Shown: positions 1 to 5,182 of the stretch, piece after piece
Numbering within the stretch: position 1 is the first letter of the stretch
How the letters are laid out: every line of letters starts with the position of its first letter
Assembly: GCA_034429275.1 (NCBI GenBank)
Contig: DAOUFU010000179.1
Coordinates: forward strand, 1-5,182
DNA length: 5,182 nucleotides
Source of the DNA: DAOUFU01 sp034429275
Lineage (GTDB): Bacteria > Chloroflexota > Anaerolineae > Aggregatilineales > Aggregatilineaceae
Direction: 5' to 3'
The notes under the pieces: generated by a model
What the model was told of the DNA's origin: nothing
Databases searched by the model: none
What the model saw: only the letters and a program-made list of their open reading frames with translations
Position numbers and translations under genes: made by a program

Positions 1-789
1 GCCAACAAGCAGAATTCGGGCGGGCTGCTGGTGCACAAAGCCACCCATCACTTCGACCTGGTCAACTGGTGGATCGATTCGTACCCGCAGGAAGTGTTCG
101 CCCTGGGCGACCTGCTGTTTTATGGACAGAAGAATGCCGAAGCGCGCGGCGAGCATTATGACTACACGCGCTACACCGGCCAGCCCCAGGCCAAGGACGA
201 TCCATTCGCCCTGTTCCTGGACCAGGACCCGACTCTGCGCGACCTGTACCTCAAGGCCGAGGCCGACGATGGCTACATCCGCGACCAGAACGTGTTTGGC
301 CCCCAAGTCAACATCGAGGACACCATGGCCGTCACGGTGCGCTACCAAAACGGCGTGATCATGTCCTACTGCCTGATCGCCTACTGCCCCTGGGAAGGGC
401 TGCGCATCGCCATCACCGGCACTAAGGGCCGCGCCGAACTAGAGGTCTTCGAGACAACCGACTGGCTCAAGGGCCAGCCGGGGGCCGAAGGTCACGACGT
501 GACCGCCAGCAAGGGGCCGTTCAAAAAGGTGGAAATTCACGTCTTCCCGATGTTTGGCCAGAGCTACCAGGTGCCGATCCCGCCCGCCGAAGGTGGACAC
601 GGCGGCGCGGACCCGGTGATGCTGGAGCAGTTGTTCGCGCCAACCCCGCCTGCCGATCCTTTCAAGCGCGCGGCGTCACACATCGATGGGGCCGCCTCGA
701 TCCTGACCGGCATCGCGGCAAACCAGGCCATGCGCACCCGCCAGCTTGTGCGCGTGGACGACCTGTTCCCCCTGCCGGCTAAAAAATAG
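1..789 (+). CDS. Gfo/Idh/MocA-family oxidoreductase, C-terminal part (5' end outside window)
   Basis: The reading frame is open from base 1 and ends at TAG 787-789, giving 262 residues. The GTG at base 31 is an internal valine, not a start, because homologous-looking sequence (GGLLVHKATHHFDLVNWW) begins before and runs through it. This His-rich segment matches the stretch after the Rossmann domain in Gfo/Idh/MocA enzymes, where a conserved Lys/His region lies near the nicotinamide and substrate. The N-terminal NAD(P)-binding half, probably about 170-190 residues, lies off the left edge. The rest fits the family's C-terminal beta-sheet domain: VNIEDTMAVTVRYQNGVIMSY, then a GTKGRAELEV strand pair. 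The tail (HIDGAASILTGIAANQAMRTRQLVRVDDL) is the usual closing helix. Such enzymes oxidise or reduce sugars, inositols or their derivatives in the cytoplasm. The substrate cannot be told from this fragment. It converges on the sugar transporter genes, so it is not in their operon. Confidence 0.9.
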   Translation, partial: ANKQNSGGLLVHKATHHFDLVNWWIDSYPQEVFALGDLLFYGQKNAEARGEHYDYTRYTGQPQAKDDPFALFLDQDPTLRDLYLKAEADDGYIRDQNVFGPQVNIEDTMAVTVRYQNGVIMSYCLIAYCPWEGLRIAITGTKGRAELEVFETTDWLKGQPGAEGHDVTASKGPFKKVEIHVFPMFGQSYQVPIPPAEGGHGGADPVMLEQLFAPTPPADPFKRAASHIDGAASILTGIAANQAMRTRQLVRVDDLFPLPAKK

Positions 790-790
790 C

Positions 791-803
791 GCGGCAGCGC
801 CGC
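791..803. other. Small GC-rich hairpin just after the oxidoreductase stop
   Basis: GCGGC (791-795) and GCCGC (799-803) form a 5-bp stem with a 3-base loop, starting one base after the TAG stop. There is no T-run behind it. It may add to the larger terminator downstream or be chance in GC-rich DNA. Confidence 0.3.
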
Positions 804-819
804 CCTCCCTAAAAACGAC

Positions 820-857
820 GGGGCGTCCCGGCCCACTGCCTGCCGGAACGCCCCTTT
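820..857. terminator. Probable bidirectional intrinsic terminator between convergent genes
   Basis: GGGGCGT (820-826) pairs with ACGCCCC (848-854). Inside this, after one C/A mismatch, CCGG (828-831) pairs with CCGG (843-846), leaving an 11-base loop. On the plus strand the stem is followed by TTT and a C-run (855 onward). On the minus strand it is followed, after three bases, by a short T-run (complement of AAAAA at 811-815). It lies 31 bases after the oxidoreductase stop and 35 bases after the permease stop, so it is placed to end both convergent transcripts. The T-tracts are short, so termination strength is uncertain. Confidence 0.65.
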
Positions 858-891
858 CCCCCCAAACCCGGTAGATGTTCGCGTGTTCGCC

Positions 892-2109
892 TTAGCGGTT
901 GCGGCGCAGACGGACATCCACCAACACGGCCACGACCAGCACGATGCCCTTGAGCACATACTGGTACGAAGCTTCGACATTGGTCATCTGCAGGCCGTTG
1001 GTGAGACTCACCATGATCAGCGAGCCGACAATCGCGCCCAAAATCGTCCCTTCGCCGCCAAGGGTTGACGTTCCCCCAAGCACGCAGGCAGCGATGGCGT
1101 CCAGCTCATAGCCCTGGCCCGCCGAAATCGTGCCATAACCGACATAGGAAGCCATCACTGTGCCCGATATGCCGCACAAGAAGCCCATTAGCGTAAACAC
1201 CATGAAGATGTTGCGCTTGATGTTGACGCCGGAGAGCCGCGCGGCTTCCCGGTTGCCTCCAATCGCGTAGGCATAGCGGCCAAACCGCGTGTTCCGGCTC
1301 AGATAGGTCACGATGAGGGCCACACCGCCCAACAGCAGCACCGGATTCGGCACCCCGCGGTACTGGTTCACGACATGGACATAGCCCACCACCAGCAGCG
1401 AGAAAAAGATGGTCTTGGCCAGGTCCACGTAGAACGGCGGCAGATCGAAGTTATAGCGGCGCTTCTTCGCCCGGCTGTTGAACATCGTGTAAAAGAGGAA
1501 GACCACCGCTGCGGCGGCTATGACCCATCCATAGTTTTCGGGTAGGTAACCCTGTCCAATCTTTGAGAACGTGGGCTGGTTGGCGGGGATCGTTTTACCT
1601 TCGGTCACGCGCAGGATCAACCCGTTGAAGAGCCACATGCTGCCCAGGGTAGCGATGAATGCGGTCACCTGCAGATAGGCGATGATGTACGCCTGGATCA
1701 GGCCGCACAGCAGGCCGACGCCCAGGCCGATCAGCACCGAGAGCACCGCCACCGTCAGCTGTTGATCCGGGAAATGCTGGGTCAGGACTTTGGCCTGGTA
1801 CCAGGCCACCACCACCGAGATGAACCCGGCCATCTTGCCAACCGACAGGTCGATGGCCCCGATGACCATCACCAGCACCATACCGCACGACAGGAACGCG
1901 GTCACTGTCATCTGGCGGAACAGGTTCGAGAAGTTACGGGGCGTCAGGAAGCGGCCATCGGTCTGCAGATAGAAATAGAGCCAGATCAGAATCAAAGCCC
2001 CAACCAGCGTGTAAATCTGGACATTCGCGCTGAACTGCCGGGACAGAAATTTCAAAACCCTGTTTGATTTGAGATCGTTGAGTCTGGGTGAAATTGCATT
2101 GACACTCAT
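892..2109 (-). CDS. xylH: Sugar ABC transporter permease, XylH-like (BPD_transp_2 family)
   Basis: This is the membrane channel subunit of a monosaccharide importer. It probably works as a homodimer with the ATPase encoded upstream. The 405 residues are close to E. coli XylH (about 393). Hydrophobic segments are visible at roughly 31-49, 68-86, 94-108, 117-146, 149-166, 193-210, 232-248, 256-270, 301-322, 338-369 and 384-399. The family motif GAIDLSVG lies at 84-91. The cytoplasmic coupling segment NREAARLSGVNIKRN lies at 286-300, and the Gly-rich LGGTSTLGGEGTILGA at 344-359. A basic loop near 212-218 (SRAKKRR) and the following insert are typical of the XylH/GguB branch rather than RbsC. I chose the ATG at 2109 because GAAAGG precedes it by 10 bases. 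An in-frame TTG at 2127 would add six residues but would place that Shine-Dalgarno inside the gene. It is last in the operon, 103 bases after the ATPase stop. Substrate assignment rests on family resemblance. Confidence 0.88.
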   Translation of the reverse strand: MSVNAISPRLNDLKSNRVLKFLSRQFSANVQIYTLVGALILIWLYFYLQTDGRFLTPRNFSNLFRQMTVTAFLSCGMVLVMVIGAIDLSVGKMAGFISVVVAWYQAKVLTQHFPDQQLTVAVLSVLIGLGVGLLCGLIQAYIIAYLQVTAFIATLGSMWLFNGLILRVTEGKTIPANQPTFSKIGQGYLPENYGWVIAAAAVVFLFYTMFNSRAKKRRYNFDLPPFYVDLAKTIFFSLLVVGYVHVVNQYRGVPNPVLLLGGVALIVTYLSRNTRFGRYAYAIGGNREAARLSGVNIKRNIFMVFTLMGFLCGISGTVMASYVGYGTISAGQGYELDAIAACVLGGTSTLGGEGTILGAIVGSLIMVSLTNGLQMTNVEASYQYVLKGIVLVVAVLVDVRLRRNR

Positions 2110-2145
2110 AGAGAGACTACCTTTCAAACAACGATAGACGATTCC

Positions 2146-2186
2146 CTTTGCGGCCTGGTCGGGCCATTACCAATCAGCGGGCAAAG
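2146..2186. other. Nested short inverted repeats between ATPase and permease genes
   Basis: The 103-base gap between the ATPase stop and permease start contains CTTTGC (2146-2151) facing GCAAAG (2181-2186). Inside them, GGCC (2152-2155) can pair with GGCC (2162-2165) around a 6-base loop. The stems are short and no T-run follows, so this is at most a weak intercistronic structure. No promoter or small gene is evident in the gap. Confidence 0.2.
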
Positions 2187-2212
2187 CAGTCAGCACAGGG
2201 GACCCTGCGCGA

Positions 2213-3766
2213 TCAGGCGGGCACGCCGTTGGCCTCGTGCATGCCGGTCGCCAGGGCCATGATGCGCTCTTCGGTGGCCTCGGCGATGTCGAGCGTACCG
2301 GCAGACCGCCCCTCGCACATGACAACCACCCGGTCACACATGCCCAGAATCTCTTCCAGTTCGCTCGAAATCATGATGATCGCGATCCCCTGTTGGGCCA
2401 GGTCGTTCATGAGCCGGTAAATCTCATACTTGGCCCCCACGTCGATACCGCGCGTGGGATCGTCGAGGATCAGCACCTTGGGCTTAGACATCAGCCACTT
2501 GGAGATGACCACCTTCTGCTGGTTACCGCCGGAGAGAGAATCCACCGGCACATTCAAATGGGGCGCTTTGATGGCCAGGCTCTTGGCGAAATGCTGGCTG
2601 GCCGCAAGCTCGGCGGCATCATTGATGCGCATCCAGGACGAGAACTGGTCCAGGTTGGCCAGCGAAATGTTCTTCAGAACAGACTGCCGCAGGATCAAGC
2701 CGTGTCGTTTGCGATCTTCGGGAATCAGGCTGATCCCCTGCACCATCGCCTCGCGCGAACTGGAAGCCTTGTATTTTTTGCCTTCCAACAGGATGGAGCC
2801 TTGCGTGATCTTGGCGTACTCGCCGAAAATCGTCATGACGAGTTCGGTGCGGCCCGACCCCATCAATCCCGCGATCCCCAGGATTTCGCCCTTGCGCAGA
2901 TCGAAGGAAACGCCCCGCAGAATCTCGCGGTCGGAACGCGGGTCTTGGGCGTGGAGATCGTGCACCTCGAAGACCACTTCGCCCGGATGCCGGTCGGCCT
3001 TCGGGAAGCGTTCGGTCATCTGGCGGCCTACCATGTAGCTCACCAACTGCTCGCGCGTCAGGTTGGCCGTCGGCTGCGAGGTGATGACTTTTCCATCCCG
3101 CAGCACCGTGACCGTATCGGTAATGCGGAAGAATTCTTCGAGTTTGTGGGTGATATAAATGCAGGTCACCCCGTGAGCCTTGAGGGTGTGAAGAATCTCC
3201 ATCAGCTTGTCGATCTCAGCAGATGAGAGGGCGCTGGTCGGCTCATCCAGGATCAGCACGCGCGCGTTTTCCGAAAGCGCCTTGGCGATTTCGGTCATCT
3301 GCATCTTGCCCACGCCGAGATACTTCACCACCGATTGAGGCTGAATATCGAGTTTGTATTTGTGCAGCAGTTCGCGCGTGTCGGCATACAGCTTGTCCCA
3401 GTTGATCATGCCGTGTTCGACCGGTTCTTTGCCCAGGAACACGTTTTCGCCGACCGTCAGCTGCGGGACGAGCGTCAGTTCCTGATACACGATGGCGCTG
3501 CCTTCTTTGGCCGCCTGCTGGATCGCGCCATGTTCCAGGTTGAGCTTGTGCCCGTCGTACAGAACCGTTCCTTCATACGTCCCCGCCGGATACACCCCCG
3601 ACAGGATTTTCATCAGCGTCGATTTTCCCGCCCCGTTTTCTCCACAGATGCCGTGGATTTCACCGCGCCGCACCTGGAACGAGACGTCATCCAGCGCCGT
3701 CACGCCCGGAAATTGCTTGGTGATATGCTGAAAATCCAGAATGATGTCGTTTTTTTCTTCAGTCAT
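2213..3766 (-). CDS. xylG: Sugar ABC transporter ATP-binding protein, XylG-like, two fused nucleotide-binding domains
   Basis: This is the cytoplasmic ATPase of the importer, with 517 residues (E. coli XylG has 513). Domain 1 has Walker A GENGAGKST (42-50), Q-loop Gln95, a variant signature LGVGKMQ (150-156), Walker B LILDEP (171-176) and switch His207. Domain 2 has a degenerate Walker A GLMGSGRTE (300-308), the IPEDRKRHG segment (348-356), signature LSGGNQQK (411-418), Walker B LILDDP (432-437) and ISSELEE (466-472) with Ser in place of the switch His. The degenerate P-loop and missing His are normal for XylG/RbsA/MglA proteins. Asp436 in place of the usual catalytic Glu is less usual. I chose the ATG at 3766 because MTEEKNDIILDFQHITK aligns with family N-termini, and AAGGA lies 10 bases upstream. 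An in-frame ATG at 3808 with GGGAGA 8 bases upstream would add 14 residues and is a real alternative. It is the middle gene of the operon. Confidence 0.92.
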   Translation of the reverse strand: MTEEKNDIILDFQHITKQFPGVTALDDVSFQVRRGEIHGICGENGAGKSTLMKILSGVYPAGTYEGTVLYDGHKLNLEHGAIQQAAKEGSAIVYQELTLVPQLTVGENVFLGKEPVEHGMINWDKLYADTRELLHKYKLDIQPQSVVKYLGVGKMQMTEIAKALSENARVLILDEPTSALSSAEIDKLMEILHTLKAHGVTCIYITHKLEEFFRITDTVTVLRDGKVITSQPTANLTREQLVSYMVGRQMTERFPKADRHPGEVVFEVHDLHAQDPRSDREILRGVSFDLRKGEILGIAGLMGSGRTELVMTIFGEYAKITQGSILLEGKKYKASSSREAMVQGISLIPEDRKRHGLILRQSVLKNISLANLDQFSSWMRINDAAELAASQHFAKSLAIKAPHLNVPVDSLSGGNQQKVVISKWLMSKPKVLILDDPTRGIDVGAKYEIYRLMNDLAQQGIAIIMISSELEEILGMCDRVVVMCEGRSAGTLDIAEATEERIMALATGMHEANGVPA

Positions 3767-3870
3767 AAGGCGCTTGTCCTTGAATTGGCCAAAAGGGCTT
3801 CCCTGCATCAGGTCATTCTCCCAGTCACAGGAAAGCCCATTTCAATCTCGTGCTGATCTGAGGCGCAGCG

Positions 3871-3894
3871 CGCCGCCCGGCGAACCGGGCGGCG
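3871..3894 (-). promoter_or_regulatory. Intercistronic stem-loop after the binding-protein gene
   Basis: CGCCGCCCGG (3871-3880) and CCGGGCGGCG (3885-3894) form a perfect 10-bp, almost all-GC stem with a 4-base loop (UUCG on the operon's RNA strand, closed by G-C). It starts 29 bases after the binding-protein stop and lies before the ATPase gene. The bases downstream on the minus strand are not a U-run, so it is not a classic intrinsic terminator. In many binding-protein operons such a hairpin protects the first cistron's mRNA from 3' exonucleases and lowers expression of the next genes. That role is inferred here. Confidence 0.65.
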
Positions 3895-3923
3895 ATCATC
3901 CTTCTCAGCCGCTGAGCGGGAGA

Positions 3924-5050
3924 TTAGCCCTCTTTGGCGGGGACAGGCGGACGCTGATCTTCGGGAATGTCACGGTAGACATCGTCATACGACTGGAAGC
4001 CGCTCTCGACCACCAGTTCGTACACATTGTCGGCATTGACCTGCACGACCGGCAGGAAGTAGGCCATCACGGTGCCTTCCTTGGTCGGATCGTTGGTCAG
4101 TTCGGCCATCGTGTATTCCTGCAGGCCTTCGACTTCCTCACCCTTCAGCAGCTTGTCGGTCAGATCGACCGCGAGCGGCGACAGGTTGCGGATGTCCTTG
4201 AGGATCGTGACCGTCAGTTCGCCCTTGACGATGCTGTTGCAGCCATCAGCCGTCGCATCCTGGCCCGAAATCGGGACGATGCCGGCCAGGCCCTGGGCCT
4301 TCAGCGCTTCCAGAGCGCCCAGCGCCGTGCCATCATTCGACGCCACCACGGCATCAACCTTGTTGTCCTGCGCCGTCAGGATGTTCTCCATGATCTTCAG
4401 CGCGTTGGCGGCATCCCAGTTGTCCACCCACTGGTCGGCCACTACTTCGATCACGCCCGCATCCACATAGGGCTGCAGAATTTCGTCCTGGCCCTGGCGG
4501 AACAGGATGGCGTTGTTGTCGGTGGGGCTGCAGCCCAGCTTGACCAGCTTGACCGGGTTCTCAGCCGACCAATCGCCCGTGCCTTCTTCCGAAATGCCCA
4601 GCGCGCGGTCAAGACACCCAGCGCCTGCTGGCGGCCCACTTCCACGTTGTTGAAGGAAACATACGCCGCGATCGAGGTCGATTTGATCAGGCGGTCATAA
4701 GCGATCACCAGCACGCCTTCTTCGGCGGCGGCGTCGGCGGCAGTTGCGGCGGCGTCACCATCTTCGGCCACCACGATCACGGCCTTAGCGCCCTGGGCCA
4801 CCATGTTTTCGATCTGATCGTTCTGCAGCTTGACATCGTGGTTGGCTTCCTGCCACACGACCTCATAGCCCTTTTCTTCCAGCAGGGCCTGCATCAGGAC
4901 CTGCTCGTTCTTCCAACGCTCAGTGGCGAAGTCGGAGAACGACAGACCGACCTTGATCTTTTCCTGCGCCTGGGCGACCGAGCCAAACATGCCGACCATC
5001 AGCGCCATCACTACCAAAATCATTGCGAAACGTGAAACTTTGCGGGACAT
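3924..5050 (-). pseudogene. xylF: Periplasmic sugar-binding protein, XylF-like, with a one-base frameshift
   Basis: This is the substrate-capturing subunit of the importer. The ATG at 5050 begins a signal peptide: basic MSRKVSR, a hydrophobic core, and probable cleavage at AQA|QEK after residue 28, with no lipobox Cys. The mature protein follows the D-xylose-binding fold: KVGLSFSDFATERW, then IENMVAQGAKAVIVVAEDG, then IAYDRLI and VSFNNVEVGRQQALGVL (131-147). There the frame breaks. The continuation LDRALGISEEGTGDW, then LGCSPTDNNAILFRQGQ, ADQWVDNW, ALKIMENILTA, DAVVASNDGTALGALEALK and ISGQDA, is in another frame and ends at TAA 3924-3926. SPTDNNAILFR and DQWVDNW closely recall E. coli XylF. 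Restoring one base near 4610-4615 gives 375 residues. As written, translation would stop at 4451 after 199 residues, the last 52 nonsense. No Shine-Dalgarno precedes the start. It is the first gene of the transporter operon. Xylose as ligand is probable but not proven. Confidence 0.88.
4610..4615 (-). other. Site of the frameshift in the binding-protein gene
   Basis: On the coding strand the sequence reads GGT GTC TTG ACC in the upstream frame. The downstream frame needs GTC CTT GAC CGC GCG CTG GGC. A single missing C (a missing G on the plus strand next to 4613) restores Val-Leu-Asp-Arg-Ala-Leu-Gly and a length divisible by three. No slippery heptamer is present. Confidence 0.8.
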
Positions 5051-5062
5051 CTCTAGAGCGTG

Positions 5063-5085
5063 TTATGCACTTTTGAGGTGCACAA
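5063..5085. repeat. Short inverted repeat inside the IS end
   Basis: TTATGCAC (5063-5070) and GTGCACAA (5078-5085) are inverted copies with one mismatch, around the 7-base spacer TTTTGAG. They lie between the presumed IS tip and the transposase start. They could be part of a transposase-binding subterminal site or a small hairpin that limits transcription read in from outside. Function is inferred from position only. Confidence 0.4.
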
Positions 5086-5100
5086 TGCTAAACTGGGGGC

Positions 5101-5182
5101 ATGAGCGAACGAAAAGCATACCCCAGTGACGTAAGTGACGATGAATGGGCGTTTGTCGCGCCGTATCTGACGTTGATGACGG
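5101..5182 (+). CDS. IS5-family transposase, N-terminal fragment (3' end outside window)
   Basis: Only 27 residues are inside the window. The ATG at 5101 opens MSERKAYPSDVSDDEWAFVA followed by PYLTLMT. YPSD(V/L)(S/T)D.EW..(V/I).P is the hallmark start of the small DUF4096-type N-terminal domain of IS5-family transposases, which precedes the DDE catalytic domain. The frame is open to the edge. The catalytic residues are not visible, so intactness cannot be judged. Ribosome binding is unclear: GGGGG lies only one base before the ATG. TGCTAAACT (5086-5094) resembles an extended -10 box, which would start a nearly leaderless transcript, but no convincing -35 partner is present. It is divergent from the sugar-binding protein gene. 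Confidence 0.85.
   Translation, partial: MSERKAYPSDVSDDEWAFVAPYLTLMT

Larger units (their letters stand above)
5057..5182 (+). mobile_element. Left end of an IS5-family insertion sequence (runs off the right edge)
   Basis: The transposase start at 5101 shows that an insertion sequence enters the window here. Its outer boundary is inferred. CTAG at 5053-5056, a tetranucleotide often used as target by IS5 relatives, is followed by AGCGTGTTATGCACTTTTG, which resembles an IS terminal repeat by position and composition. The boundary could be off by several bases, because the opposite inverted repeat and the second target copy are outside the window. The element ends about 6 bases from the start codon of the sugar-binding protein gene. 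Confidence 0.6.

Noticed and set aside
564..980. Open frame of 138 codons on the minus strand spanning the convergent gap
   Set aside because: It overlaps the ends of two real genes and the terminator stem, with no domain or ribosome-binding site. It is a shadow frame.
2237..3226. Long open frame of 329 codons on the plus strand opposite the ATPase gene
   Set aside because: It is antisense to a strongly conserved ATPase. Its His/Arg/Asp/Gln-rich translation has no recognisable domain, as expected for the complement of a GC-rich gene.
3871..3894. Rho-independent terminator ending the operon after the binding protein
   Set aside because: The stem is not followed by a U-run on the transcribed strand, and the ATPase gene follows with its own ribosome-binding site.
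4600..4625. Programmed ribosomal frameshift in the binding-protein gene
   Set aside because: There is no slippery heptamer and no nearby zero-frame stop (52 codons follow). Binding proteins of this family are not known to use frameshifting, and a simple one-base loss explains it.
3741..4700. Open frame of 319 codons on the plus strand opposite the sugar-binding protein
   Set aside because: Its translation is low-complexity antisense of the binding protein and spans the intercistronic hairpin. No domain, start signal or homology is visible.
1..5182. RNA genes, CRISPR arrays, or a novel multi-gene defence or biosynthetic system
   Set aside because: Nearly all bases are accounted for by known-family genes. 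No direct-repeat array, tRNA-like fold or rRNA segment was seen by eye.

Overview
The window is one arm of a bacterial carbohydrate-utilisation locus. It looks GC-rich by eye. It holds a complete three-gene sugar ABC transporter on the minus strand. A Gfo/Idh/MocA-type oxidoreductase, cut off by the left edge, converges on it, and the first codons of an IS5-type transposase lie at the right edge. The style of the proteins (XylF/XylG/XylH-like transporter, long Gfo/Idh/MocA enzyme, this IS5 subtype) is what I would expect from Chloroflexota such as Anaerolineae. That assignment is inference from memory of similar proteins and not a measured match.

Layout from left to right. Positions 1-789 (+) are the C-terminal 262 residues of the oxidoreductase. 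Positions 790-891 are a convergent intergenic gap with a strong stem-loop that can terminate transcription from both sides. Positions 892-2109 (-) encode the membrane permease (XylH-like), 2213-3766 (-) the double-domain ATPase (XylG-like), and 3924-5050 (-) the periplasmic sugar-binding protein (XylF-like). Transcription order is therefore binding protein, ATPase, permease. A perfect 10-bp hairpin sits between the binding-protein and ATPase genes. From about 5057 to the right edge lies the left end of an insertion sequence, with the transposase start codon at 5101 (+).

How the genes work together. The binding protein captures a pentose or related monosaccharide outside the membrane, the permease forms the channel, and the ATPase drives import. 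The oxidoreductase could act on a sugar or polyol from the same diet, but it is not co-transcribed with the transporter.

Two lesions affect the head of the operon. The binding-protein gene carries a one-base frameshift near 4610-4615, which separates two clearly homologous halves. The insertion sequence appears to end only about 6 bases upstream of its start codon, where no Shine-Dalgarno sequence is left. Either this transporter has recently been inactivated or rewired, or the frameshift is a sequencing or assembly error. I found no evidence of an undescribed multi-gene system, RNA gene or CRISPR array.
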